A DNA stretch of 64,000 nucleotides, taken from contig CAVZMV010000002.1 in NCBI GenBank assembly GCA_963776465.1, positions 372,001 through 436,000 on the forward strand. The letters run 5' to 3'. The stretch comes from DASRHK01 sp963776465. GTDB lineage: Bacteria > Pseudomonadota > Gammaproteobacteria > Nevskiales > Nevskiaceae. Both the position numbers and the translations under genes were made by a program. This document shows positions 25,629 to 35,370 of this stretch, in pieces. The notes beneath the pieces were generated by a model. It did no database searches and was not told the origin of the DNA. It saw only the letters and a list, made by a program, of their open reading frames with translations. The first letter of the stretch is position 1, and every line of letters begins with the position of its first letter.

Positions 25629-26434
25629 TCGTCGACGCCTGGGTGCAGCATCCGACGCTGCGCTTCGCGCAGCAGCCAATGTTCGAGTCCCTGCGGCGCT
25701 GGACCGGCGGCACCATCCCCAAGACGGAAATTCCGCTGGAACTCACGCTCAAGGTTATGGAAGCAGCCGGTGTCGATCGAGCCCTGGTCTCCGCATGGCA
25801 CGGTCCACAAGGAGCGTTGATCAGCAATGACGAGGTCGCCGCGTGCGTAAAACAGTCGCCAGATAAACTCATCGGCATCGGCTCCGTCGACATCGCGCAC
25901 CCGATGCCGGCCGTGCGCGAGCTGCGCCGCTGCGTAAGGGATCTTGGCTTCAAGGGCGTACGCCTGCTCCCATGGCTTTGGAACCTTCCGCCGAACGATC
26001 GCCGCTACTACCCGATCTACGCGGAATGCTGCGAGCTCGGCGTGCCGTTCTGCACGCAGGTGGGGCACACGGGGCCGCTGATGCCCTCGGAACCGGGACG
26101 ACCGATTCCGTACCTGGATGAGGTGGCGCTCGATTTCCCAGATCTCACCATCGTCGGAGGTCACATCGGCTGGCCGTGGGTCAGCGAGATGATCTCGCTC
26201 GCCACCAAATACCCGAACGTCTATATCGACACGTCGGCGTATACGAGCCGGCGCTATCCGCCCGAGCTCGTCGGCTACCTCAAGACGCACGGGTCCAGGA
26301 AGGTCCTGTTCGGCAGCAACTATCCAATGATCGCGCCCGCGGATTGCCTCAAGGACCTTGCCGCCCTGCAGCTCGACGAAGCGAGCCAGCGCGCGTTCCT
26401 CGGCGAGAACGCGGTCCGCGTCTTCAAACTCTAA
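25625..26434 (+). CDS. Amidohydrolase-2 family metal-dependent hydrolase
   Basis: A 269-residue TIM-barrel protein of the ACMSD/decarboxylase-like amidohydrolase group. Visible elements are the N-terminal MIVDAWVQHPT, where the usual HxH is reduced, GFKGVRLLPW, FCTQVGHTGP, the metal-type histidine in IVGGHIGWPW, the DTSAY segment and the terminal aspartate region VLFGSNYPM. That last motif has N where the catalytic aspartate normally lies (GSDYP), so activity may be altered. Start ATG 25625 overlaps the GST stop. It is probably part of the same operon; pathway unknown. Confidence 0.82.
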   Translation: MIVDAWVQHPTLRFAQQPMFESLRRWTGGTIPKTEIPLELTLKVMEAAGVDRALVSAWHGPQGALISNDEVAACVKQSPDKLIGIGSVDIAHPMPAVRELRRCVRDLGFKGVRLLPWLWNLPPNDRRYYPIYAECCELGVPFCTQVGHTGPLMPSEPGRPIPYLDEVALDFPDLTIVGGHIGWPWVSEMISLATKYPNVYIDTSAYTSRRYPPELVGYLKTHGSRKVLFGSNYPMIAPADCLKDLAALQLDEASQRAFLGENAVRVFKL

Positions 26435-26454
26435 GCGACGGCCGGGGCAAACCG

Positions 26455-28338
26455 ATGGCGGGGAAGAGTCAATTCGGGCTGCTGAAGGATCGGCGATTCG
26501 CGCCCTTCTTCGGAGTGCAGACGCTCGGGGCGTTCAACGACAACGTCTTCAAGAACGCTCTCGGGGTGCTGGTCACCTTCGGCGCGATGGCGTTGACGCC
26601 AGCGCAGGTGGACTTCTACCAGAACCTTGCGGCCGTGCTGTTCATCCTTCCTTTCTTCCTGTTCTCTGCCACGGCGGGCCAGATCGCAGAGCGCTACGAG
26701 AAGTCGCGGCTGATCCGTGGTGTGAAGCTGCTTGAAGTCGTCATCGCGCTGCTGGCCGCGATTGGCCTGCAGCTCAAGAGCGTGCCGTTCCTGTTCACGG
26801 TGCTGTTCTTGCTGGGCGTCCAGGCGACGCTGTTCGGACCGGTGAAGTACTCGATCCTTCCGCAGATTCTCAAGCCAGAGGAAATCGTCGGCGGCAACGC
26901 TCTGGTGGAGACCGCGACCTCGCTCGCGATCCTCCTGGGTCTGATGGTGGGCGGCATCCTCATGAGCTTCGGCCACGGGACTCAGCTGGTCAGCCTGGTG
27001 GTTCTGATCGTGGCGATCGCGGGTTACATGGCGTCGCGGGCGATTCCAGCAGTTGCAGCGTCCTCGCCGGACCTGAGGATCAACTGGAATCCACTCACGG
27101 AGACCTGGCGCAACTTCAACTTCATGCGAGGCAACCGGACAGTCTTCCTGTCCGTGCTCGGCATTTCGTGGTTCTGGTTCTACGGCGCGACGTTCATCAC
27201 GCAGCTGCCGAACTACACGCGCGTGTTCCTCGGTGGTGACGAGCGTGTCTTCACGCTGTTGCTGGCGGTGTTCTGCGTGGGCACCGCCTTGGGATCCTTG
27301 CTGTGCGAGCGGCTTTCCGGGCACAAGGTTGAAATCGGCCTGGTTCCGCTGGGCTCCATTGGACTCACGCTGTTCGGGATCGACCTTTACTTCGCGAATC
27401 CACACGCGGCGACGACGGTGAACCTGTCGGTCTCTGCATTCCTGGGCCAGGCGAGCAGCCACCGCGTACTGTGGGACCTGGGTCTGATCGGGCTCTTCGC
27501 CGGCTTCTTCATCGTTCCGCTCTACGCACTGATCCAGACGCGCTCGGAGCCGACGCATCGGTCCCGCATCATCGCGGGCAACAACATCCTCAACGCGTTG
27601 TTCATGGTGGCGTCGGCCGTCCTCGCCATCGTCCTCTTCGACGCCGGCCTCTCGATCCCGGAGCTGCTGCTGACCACGGCCCTGATGAACGCTGCCGTCG
27701 CGGTCTTCATCTATTCGCTGGTGCCAGAGTTCCTGATGCGGTTCCTGGTGTGGCTGCTGATCAACACGCTCTACCGCATCCGCACCGTCGGGCTGGAGAA
27801 CATCCCCGACGAAGGGCCCGCGATCATCGCCTGCAATCACGTGAGCTTCGTGGATGCTCTGATCGTCGGCGGCACCATTCGCCGCCCGGTGCGCTTCGTC
27901 ATGTATCACAAGATCTTCAAGATCCCGGGGCTCAATTTCATCTTCCGCACCGCCAAGGCCATTCCGATCGCGGGGGCCAAGGAAGACGAAATATTGATGA
28001 AGAAGGCCTTCGACGAAGTCGCGGAGGCGCTCAGTCAGGGCGAGCTCGTTGGGATCTTCCCGGAGGGCGGCATCACCCAGGACGGCGAGATCCAGCCGTT
28101 CCGGCCGGGCATCGAGCGGATCCTGCAGCGCTCGCCGGTGCCGGTGATACCGATGGCGCTCACCGGCCTGTGGGGCAGCGTGTTCTCGCGTCGCGACGGC
28201 TATCTCAAGCGCATGCGCATGCCGCGCAGATTCTGGTCGCGCATCGCGCTGGTGATCGCGCCGTCCGTTCCCGCGGATCAGGCGTCGGCCATCACGCTGG
28301 AGGCCAAGGTGCGCGAGCTGCGCGGGGACGTGGCTTAA
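26455..28338 (+). CDS. MFS (LplT-like) transporter fused to 1-acylglycerol-phosphate acyltransferase domain
   Basis: A 627-residue inner-membrane protein. Residues ~1-420 are a 12-helix major facilitator domain of the lysophospholipid transporter (LplT) type, beginning FAPFFGVQTLGAFNDNVFKN. Residues ~430-627 are a PlsC-like acyltransferase with the catalytic HxxxxD in NHVSFVDAL, the FPEGG substrate motif and VPVIPMALTG. In the related Aas system this pair flips lysophospholipids inward and re-acylates them. Here the acyl-ACP synthetase domain that often follows is missing, so the acyl donor must be supplied separately. The ATG at 26455 follows the amidohydrolase stop by 20 bases. The likely role is membrane lipid repair. 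Confidence 0.9.
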   Translation: MAGKSQFGLLKDRRFAPFFGVQTLGAFNDNVFKNALGVLVTFGAMALTPAQVDFYQNLAAVLFILPFFLFSATAGQIAERYEKSRLIRGVKLLEVVIALLAAIGLQLKSVPFLFTVLFLLGVQATLFGPVKYSILPQILKPEEIVGGNALVETATSLAILLGLMVGGILMSFGHGTQLVSLVVLIVAIAGYMASRAIPAVAASSPDLRINWNPLTETWRNFNFMRGNRTVFLSVLGISWFWFYGATFITQLPNYTRVFLGGDERVFTLLLAVFCVGTALGSLLCERLSGHKVEIGLVPLGSIGLTLFGIDLYFANPHAATTVNLSVSAFLGQASSHRVLWDLGLIGLFAGFFIVPLYALIQTRSEPTHRSRIIAGNNILNALFMVASAVLAIVLFDAGLSIPELLLTTALMNAAVAVFIYSLVPEFLMRFLVWLLINTLYRIRTVGLENIPDEGPAIIACNHVSFVDALIVGGTIRRPVRFVMYHKIFKIPGLNFIFRTAKAIPIAGAKEDEILMKKAFDEVAEALSQGELVGIFPEGGITQDGEIQPFRPGIERILQRSPVPVIPMALTGLWGSVFSRRDGYLKRMRMPRRFWSRIALVIAPSVPADQASAITLEAKVRELRGDVA

Positions 28339-28364
28339 GCTATGCGCCTTTTTCCGGGGGCGAC

Positions 28365-29669
28365 ATGACGCAATCGTCGAAGATCCTCGTCGTCGGCAGC
28401 GGTGGGCGCGAGCACGCGCTGGCTTGGAGACTGGCGCAGTCAAAGGGCGTCGAGCAGGTGCTGGTTGCGCCGGGAAATGCCGGAACCGCTCTGGAGCCCA
28501 AGGTCCGGAACGTGGCGATTCCCGCCGAGGAGATCTCCAGCCTGCTGCAGCTGGCCAAGGACGAAGGCGTTGCGCTGACCGTCGTCGGCCCCGAGGCGCC
28601 ACTGGCCGCCGGTATCGTCGATGCGTTCACGGCCGCCGGGCTGCGCATCTTCGGTCCGACCAAAGCCGCAGCGCAGCTTGAGTCGTCCAAAGCCTTTGCC
28701 AAGGAATTTCTCGCGCGGCACCGAATCCCGACAGCCGCGTACGAGGTTCATACGGACTACGAGGCTGCGGAAGCCTGCATCCAGCGATTCGGTGCCCCGG
28801 TGGTGGTGAAAGCCGATGGGCTGGCCGCGGGCAAAGGGGTGGTGGTCGCGCAGAATGTGGCCGAGGCGCTGGCGGCTGCGCGGGACATGCTGAGCGGGAA
28901 CGCGCTCGGCAGCGCTGGTCGGCGTGTCGTGATCGAGGAATTTCTGCAGGGCGAGGAAGCAAGCTTCATCGTCGTGGCGTCCGGCGGACGCTGCGTCGTG
29001 CTGGAGAGCTCGCAGGACCATAAGCGCGTAGGCGACGGCGACACCGGACCCAATACCGGTGGCATGGGCGCGTACTCGCCAGCTCCCGTGGTCGATGAGG
29101 CCGTGCGGGCGCGCATCATGCAAGACGTGATCGAACCGACGCTCGAAGGGCTGCAGCGGGATGGCATCGCCTTCACCGGGTTCCTGTATGCGGGGCTGAT
29201 GATCGACCCGACCGGCGCATCCAAGGTGCTCGAGTTCAATTGTCGGCTGGGCGATCCTGAAACGCAGCCCCTGATGATGCGCTTGCAGTCCGACCTGCGG
29301 GAACTGCTCGAGCTTGCTGTGGAGGCTCGTCTACAGGACGCGCAGACGCGCTGGGATCCGCGCCCCGCGCTGGGCGTGGTGATGGCCGCTGGAGGCTATC
29401 CGGGAACGATCAGCAAGGGCGACGTCATTGTCGGCCACGATCGAGGCTTCGGCGCCGACGTCAAGGTGTTTCATGCCGGCAGCGCCATCGATCCGCCGAC
29501 CGGCAAGGTCGTGACGAACGGCGGGCGCGTGCTCTGCGCCTGCGCCCTGGGCGACACCGTGCGCGCTGCGCAACGGCGCGCCTATGAGGCAGTGGCGCGA
29601 ATCCATTGGCGGGGTGAGCATCACCGGCGAGACATCGGCTATCGCGCCATAGAGCGCGAAATAGGCTAA
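28365..29669 (+). CDS. purD: Phosphoribosylamine-glycine ligase (GAR synthetase)
   Basis: Second step of de novo purine synthesis: joins glycine to phosphoribosylamine with ATP. The 434-residue ATP-grasp protein has the N-terminal ILVVGSGGREHALAW signature, the ATP-grasp segment PVVVKADGLAAGKGVV, the family signature GDPETQPLMM and the HDRGFGADVKVFHAG region near the end. Length matches E. coli PurD. The ATG at 28365 has GGGGGC upstream and follows the transporter gene by 26 bases. PurH, its usual neighbour, is not here. Confidence 0.96.
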   Translation: MTQSSKILVVGSGGREHALAWRLAQSKGVEQVLVAPGNAGTALEPKVRNVAIPAEEISSLLQLAKDEGVALTVVGPEAPLAAGIVDAFTAAGLRIFGPTKAAAQLESSKAFAKEFLARHRIPTAAYEVHTDYEAAEACIQRFGAPVVVKADGLAAGKGVVVAQNVAEALAAARDMLSGNALGSAGRRVVIEEFLQGEEASFIVVASGGRCVVLESSQDHKRVGDGDTGPNTGGMGAYSPAPVVDEAVRARIMQDVIEPTLEGLQRDGIAFTGFLYAGLMIDPTGASKVLEFNCRLGDPETQPLMMRLQSDLRELLELAVEARLQDAQTRWDPRPALGVVMAAGGYPGTISKGDVIVGHDRGFGADVKVFHAGSAIDPPTGKVVTNGGRVLCACALGDTVRAAQRRAYEAVARIHWRGEHHRRDIGYRAIEREIG

Positions 29670-29681
29670 CGACACTCATCC

Positions 29682-30428
29682 ATGCACGATGCCACTGCTG
29701 CCCCGCGCGCTCCCCGCTCGCTTCCCGCGTCCCGGGGCTGGGCCTGGATCACGGAGGCGTTTGCGCTTTTCAAGCGAGCGCCGGGTCCCTGGATCGGCAC
29801 CTTCCTGCTGTGGGCATTGCTCTACGCCGTCGCGGAGATCGTTCCGTTGGGTGGGCTGGCGTGCTCACTGGTCGGCGCAGTATTCCAGGCCGGCTGGATG
29901 CTCGGCTGCAGAAGTCTGGATTCGGGCGGCACGCTGAAAGTCGAGCATCTCTTCGCAGCCTTCAAGGGCGATCGGCTCGGACCGTTGATCCTGGTGGGAG
30001 CGCTCTACCTCGCCGGCCTGATTGGAATCGTGCTCATTGTGGTGATGGTCGTCGGCGGCTCGTTGTTGCCTGTGCTGCTGGGCAAGGCAGGACCGCACGA
30101 TCTGGAGTTCGGTCTGGGACTGGTGCTCGGGCTGCTGGTGTTCACCGCGTTGACCATACCGATGGCGATGGCGATGTGGTTCGCGCCCGCATTGGTGCTC
30201 TTCGAAGGCTGGCAGCCGCTGGATGCCATGCGGCAGTCGTTCATCGCGTGCTGGCGCAACGCCCTGCCATTCCTGCTTTACGGACTCATCATGCTGGGCT
30301 TGCTCATTGTGGCCCTGATCCCATTGGGCCTGGGTCTGCTGGTCTTCGGACCTCTGGTGATCGCATCCGTCTACACCAGTTACCGCGATATCTTCGGCGT
30401 GCCGTCAGCGCCGGCGCCGCTGGCCTGA
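29682..30428 (+). CDS. BPSS1780-like integral membrane protein
   Basis: A 248-residue membrane protein of unknown function with about six hydrophobic helices. It starts with a short soluble N-terminus and the segment WITEAFALFKRAPGPWIGTF, typical of the BPSS1780/DUF-type family that is widespread in beta- and gammaproteobacteria. The LFEGWQPLDAMRQSFIACWRN motif between helices recalls YIP1/DUF975-type proteins. It starts 12 bases after purD. Its 3' end overlaps the convergent LysR gene by 24 bases, so the two transcripts collide. Confidence 0.75.
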   Translation: MHDATAAPRAPRSLPASRGWAWITEAFALFKRAPGPWIGTFLLWALLYAVAEIVPLGGLACSLVGAVFQAGWMLGCRSLDSGGTLKVEHLFAAFKGDRLGPLILVGALYLAGLIGIVLIVVMVVGGSLLPVLLGKAGPHDLEFGLGLVLGLLVFTALTIPMAMAMWFAPALVLFEGWQPLDAMRQSFIACWRNALPFLLYGLIMLGLLIVALIPLGLGLLVFGPLVIASVYTSYRDIFGVPSAPAPLA

Positions 30429-31403
30429 GCGCGCCTTGGCGACGTCCGGCCTTGCCTCGGATGGCTGTGCGCGAGCGTCGCTCCCGGCCTCGGCGATGAG
30501 CCACTCCACGAAATCCTGAACCTCTTTGCGGCTCGTCGCCCGCGGCTCGCAGAAAACGAAGAAGGCTCGCGTGGTCTTCGGCGTCTCCCCCCGTAGCTGC
30601 TTGGGTTCGAACGGCGCCACCAACTGTCCGCGCCGGATCAAACCGGAGAGGAGCGGCCAGCGTCCGAGCGCGACTCCCTGACCGTCGACCGCCGCCTGGA
30701 TCATCTGGTCGTAGTGCGAGAAACCGACTTCGGCGGCAGGCTTGAGGCCAGTCACGTCGTGCGCCTGCAGCCACGTGGCCCACTCCAGCCAGGGTTGCAC
30801 CGGGCTCCAGTCGTCATGCAGCAGCACGTGGTGGCGCAAGTCTTCTGGCGACCGTAGCGGGCGCTTCGAGTCGCGGAGCAGCGCTGGGCTGCACACCGGC
30901 ATGACCTCCTCACCGAACAGCTTCACAGCGCCTGCAGGTGCTGCGTCCGGCGCGCAGTAACGGATCGCCACGTCGATGCGCTCCCGAGTGAGGTTCACCA
31001 ACTGGTTGTCGGCGGAGATGCGCACGTCGGCGGCGGGGTGCAAGGCGCGAAACTTCGGAAGCCGTGGAATGAGCCACAGCGAGGCGAACGACACGATCGT
31101 GGTCACGCTCAGCGGCGTTGGCGCTCCAGTACCGCGAACTTTGCGGGTGATCTCGCGCAGCTGATCGAGCATCGAGCCCACGGCCCGCAGCAGGAGCTGG
31201 CCTTCGTCGGTCAGCAGCAGCGCCCGATGACGGCGTTGGAACAAGGGAACGCCCAAGGCCTCTTCGAGCGCCTGCACCTGCCGGCTGACGGCCGACTGCG
31301 TAAGGAACAGCTCGGTCGCAGCCTTGGTGAATGACAAATGACGCGCAGCCGCCTCGAACCCCGGTAACAAGTCCAGCGGGGGTAGTTGCTTGCGCTCAGC
31401 CAT
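30405..31403 (-). CDS. LysR-type transcriptional regulator (GcvA/AmpR-like)
   Basis: A 332-residue DNA-binding regulator. The winged helix-turn-helix spans residues ~8-65 (LPGFEAAARHLSFTKAATEL, then TQSAVSRQVQALEE). The effector domain has the GcvA-group features SLWLIPRLPKF and ERIDVAIRY. The ATG at 31403 has GAGGG five bases upstream; an ATG 18 bases earlier lacks one. The upstream region carries two T-N11-A palindromes, and a small exported-protein gene is divergent, the classic arrangement for autoregulation plus control of the neighbour. The C-terminal ~25 residues are Arg/Lys-rich. Effector unknown. Confidence 0.9.
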   Translation of the reverse strand: MAERKQLPPLDLLPGFEAAARHLSFTKAATELFLTQSAVSRQVQALEEALGVPLFQRRHRALLLTDEGQLLLRAVGSMLDQLREITRKVRGTGAPTPLSVTTIVSFASLWLIPRLPKFRALHPAADVRISADNQLVNLTRERIDVAIRYCAPDAAPAGAVKLFGEEVMPVCSPALLRDSKRPLRSPEDLRHHVLLHDDWSPVQPWLEWATWLQAHDVTGLKPAAEVGFSHYDQMIQAAVDGQGVALGRWPLLSGLIRRGQLVAPFEPKQLRGETPKTTRAFFVFCEPRATSRKEVQDFVEWLIAEAGSDARAQPSEARPDVAKARSGQRRRR

Positions 31404-31419
31404 CGTTCCCTCGCTCTGC

Positions 31420-31434
31420 ATGCGTTTCTCGCAT
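31420..31434. promoter_or_regulatory. LysR-type operator, site 1 (T-N11-A palindrome)
   Basis: ATGCG-N5-CGCAT, embedded in a longer perfect dyad TGCATGCG/CGCATGCA (31417-31437). It is centred 24 bases upstream of the lysR start codon, a good position for autorepression. Confidence 0.5.
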
Positions 31435-31499
31435 GCAACACGTGCAAATAAATCGTTTGAGCCACCCCAAGCTGCACCTCACACTGCGCGCCACGATGC

Positions 31500-31514
31500 A
31501 TGTCACTCCCGCAT
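31500..31514. promoter_or_regulatory. LysR-type operator, site 2 (imperfect T-N11-A)
   Basis: ATGTC-N5-CGCAT, sharing one half-site with site 1 and lying exactly 80 bases from it, about 57 bases before the start of the small divergent gene. The pairing suggests co-operative binding by one regulator tetramer. Confidence 0.4.
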
Positions 31515-31563
31515 GCACAACCTAGCACGAAGCCCCGGTTGGCGGCTTCCAAGGAGCGAGAAA

Positions 31564-31839
31564 ATGGACACGAATTCGAATGTGGGTCCCAAGCTGGCCT
31601 GGCGGAACCTGGCGCTCGGTGCGGCGATATTTCTGGGCGCAGCGCTGATCGCGCAAACGGTGGCGGCAAAGGCCGACGATGCGCGCGAGACGATCTACCC
31701 GCAGGTGGAAGTGGCGGATTCGATCGCGCGGCAGGGTAACGGCGCTGTTCGCGAGATTCAGCGCGAGGCGCGTAAGCTGGCAGGGCCAGCGTCGTTGTCT
31801 GAGCTTGTCAGGATCGCGACAGAAGTCGCAGCGAAGTAG
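31564..31839 (+). CDS. Small exported or membrane-anchored protein, unknown
   Basis: A 91-residue protein not recognised as a known family. It has a cytoplasmic start of about 15 residues, a hydrophobic segment NLALGAAIFLGAALIAQTVA and an AKA site that could be cleaved, leaving a charged, helical ~55-residue periplasmic part. The ribosome site AAGGAG, eight bases before the ATG at 31564, is strong. It is divergent from the LysR gene and has an operator-like site upstream, so it is the probable regulated target. Codon use looks like its neighbours. Confidence 0.7.
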   Translation: MDTNSNVGPKLAWRNLALGAAIFLGAALIAQTVAAKADDARETIYPQVEVADSIARQGNGAVREIQREARKLAGPASLSELVRIATEVAAK

Positions 31840-31866
31840 GGACGAGTCCCACCTGAAGCGGCAGTA

Positions 31867-33354
<1,488 letters not shown>

Positions 33355-33360
33355 TGGACT

Positions 33361-33696
33361 TCAGGCGTTCTGGAGATGCGGTTGAACGAAGGCGGCAAGT
33401 TGAGCCTTGGCGACGGCGCCAACCTGGGTGGCGGCGATCTGGCCGCCCTTGAAGAGAATCAGTGTGGGGATGCCACGGATGCCGAACTGCCCCGGCGTCT
33501 TCGGGTTCTCGTCGACGTTGAGCTTGACGACCTTGAGCTTGCCCGCGGTCTCGACCGCGACCTGCTCGAGGATGGGCGCGATCATGCGGCACGGGCCGCA
33601 CCATTCCGCCCAGAAGTCCACCAGCACGGGCACCTGACTCTTGAGGACGTCCTGATCGAAGCTGGCGTCGGTGACGCGAGAAATGTTTTCACTCAT
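33361..33696 (-). CDS. trxA: Thioredoxin
   Basis: A 111-residue cytoplasmic disulphide reductant that, among other roles, supplies electrons to ribonucleotide reductase. The active site WAEWCGPCRM, the cis-proline region GIPTLILFKGG and the VGAVAKAQLAAF ending are all present. The ATG at 33696 has GGAG seven bases upstream. It is followed immediately by rho and is divergent from rhlB, a neighbourhood conserved in gammaproteobacteria (rhlB-trxA-rho in E. coli). Confidence 0.97.
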   Translation of the reverse strand: MSENISRVTDASFDQDVLKSQVPVLVDFWAEWCGPCRMIAPILEQVAVETAGKLKVVKLNVDENPKTPGQFGIRGIPTLILFKGGQIAATQVGAVAKAQLAAFVQPHLQNA

Positions 33697-34002
33697 GGGT
33701 TTCTCCAGCTGAAAGGAATGCGCTTGGCTCGCGCGATCCTTCAAATGGGATGCGGAACGCGCGCATTCAATACGACGACCAAGCGCGCTCAGTGTTTGTT
33801 ATTACGACAGAACCGACGGGAATGCGTTCGCGGTTTTCATCGTGGCGCCGAGCTGACGCCATCACCGCCTTAGCAGTTGCAAGGTATTTGAAACGATCTT
33901 GACGGCGGATGCAAGCGCGTGGAGCTCGACGCGGCGGCGGTTCTGGCGCAATCCGGGCTCGGTCTGTGAACCTCCGTGCAAACTGCGACAATACTGCACA
34001 CC
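33697..34002. other. Divergent intergenic region between trxA and rhlB
   Basis: 306 bases without a credible gene. It must hold the trxA-rho and rhlB promoters. A TTGACG at 33899-33904 on the plus strand resembles a -35, but no -10 is placed correctly. On the minus strand the AT-rich stretch at 33794-33806 is the best candidate. I see no riboswitch or terminator. Confidence 0.4.
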
Positions 34003-35274
34003 ATGCAAGCGTCCCATCTCTCCGACGTCGCCTTTGCGTCGCTCGGGCTCCATCCAAAACTGCTCACCGGCCTGGAAAAGCTCGGCTACAGCCACTGCAC
34101 GCCGATCCAGGCGGCATGCCTGCCGCTCTCGCTCGCGGGCCGTGATTTGGCCGGCCAGGCGCAGACTGGCACCGGCAAGACTGCTGCGTTCTTGCTGGCC
34201 ACCATGCATCACCTGCTGACCAAGCCCCGCAGGGGTCCCGAAGGCCAGCCGCGCGCGTTCATGCTGGCCCCCACGCGGGAACTCGCCGTCCAGATCTTCA
34301 AGGATGCCGAAGCCATCGGCTGCGACACCGGGCTGAAGATGACCGTCTGCTACGGCGGCGCCGGATACGACGCACAGCGACAGGCGATCACCGCCGGGGT
34401 CGACATTCTGATCGGCACCCCGGGACGCCTGATCGACTATTTCAAGCAGCACGTCTACGCGCTCAAGCACATCGAGCATGTCGTGCTCGACGAAGCCGAC
34501 CGCATGTTCGATCTGGGCTTCATCGCCGACATCCGCTATCTGCTGCGCAAGATGCCGCCGCCGGCCGAGCGTCTGAATTCTCTGTTCTCGGCGACGCTGT
34601 CGCATCGCGTGCTCGAGCTCGCCTACGAGCACATGAACAGCCCCGAGAAGATCGACATCGAGCCGGAGCAGGTCACCGCCGACAAGGTGACGCAGGCCCT
34701 GGTGCACGTGGCCAACGACGACAAGCTGCCGATGCTCGTCGGGATTCTTCGCCACCATGACCCGTTCCGCACGCTGGTTTTCGTCAATACCAAGATCGGT
34801 GCGGAGCACGTCGAGACCGCGCTCAAGGCCAACGGCTTCGAGGCCGCCACCCTGTCGGGCGACGTCCCCCAAAGCAAGCGACTGCGGCTGCTGCAGGATT
34901 TCAAGGACGGCAAGCTGCCGATCCTGGTGGCCACGGACGTCGCAGCCCGCGGGTTGCACATCGCCGGCGTCACCCATGTCATCAACTACGACTTGCCGCA
35001 GGACGCCGAAGACTACGTCCACCGCATCGGCCGGACGGCCCGGGCGGGGGAATCGGGCGATGCAATCTCGCTGTGCTGCGAAACCTTCGTCTACTCGCTT
35101 CCGGAGATTGAACGTTACATCGGCATGCGCATTCCAATACTGCAGGAAGCCGATGAATGGAAGCCCAAGGACTATGTCGCCTCGCCACGTCATGGACGCC
35201 GTCGCCCCCACCCGGGCGGGCAGGGCCATGGCCGACGGCCGGGCGATCGGGATCGCCGCCGCGGGCGTCGTTGA
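34003..35274 (+). CDS. rhlB: ATP-dependent RNA helicase RhlB (DEAD-box)
   Basis: A 423-residue DEAD-box helicase, in E. coli part of the RNA degradosome. Motifs in order: Q-motif (GYSHCTPIQ), AQTGTGKT, PTRELA, TPGRL, DEAD (VVLDEADRMF), SAT, ATDVAARG and HRIGRTARAG. The ATG at 34003 gives MQASHLSDVAF, matching the E. coli start; a GTG 27 bases earlier is less likely. The tail is short and Arg/Gly/His-rich, as in other RhlB proteins, and probably contacts RNA. Divergent from trxA-rho. Confidence 0.95.
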   Translation: MQASHLSDVAFASLGLHPKLLTGLEKLGYSHCTPIQAACLPLSLAGRDLAGQAQTGTGKTAAFLLATMHHLLTKPRRGPEGQPRAFMLAPTRELAVQIFKDAEAIGCDTGLKMTVCYGGAGYDAQRQAITAGVDILIGTPGRLIDYFKQHVYALKHIEHVVLDEADRMFDLGFIADIRYLLRKMPPPAERLNSLFSATLSHRVLELAYEHMNSPEKIDIEPEQVTADKVTQALVHVANDDKLPMLVGILRHHDPFRTLVFVNTKIGAEHVETALKANGFEAATLSGDVPQSKRLRLLQDFKDGKLPILVATDVAARGLHIAGVTHVINYDLPQDAEDYVHRIGRTARAGESGDAISLCCETFVYSLPEIERYIGMRIPILQEADEWKPKDYVASPRHGRRRPHPGGQGHGRRPGDRDRRRGRR

Positions 35275-35298
35275 CGTCGGGGTAGTTTTATCCTGTTC

Positions 35299-35329
35299 TT
35301 GCACGGACTTGCGTCGTCCCTGCTATATT
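35299..35329 (+). promoter_or_regulatory. Candidate promoter of the PBP7-type gene
   Basis: Extended -10 TGCTATATT (35321-35329) with TTGCAC 19 bases before the core hexamer. The spacer is long, but the extended -10 would compensate. The predicted leader is about 35 bases. Confidence 0.4.
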
Positions 35330-35370
35330 CATCTCTGTGCAGTCGGTTTCGGCTTCAAGCCGGGTGTGGG

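Noticed and set aside
26431..28602. A 723-codon minus-strand open frame opposite the MFS-acyltransferase gene
   Set aside because: Low-complexity Arg/His/Gln/Glu translation typical of an antisense shadow; the plus-strand gene is certain.
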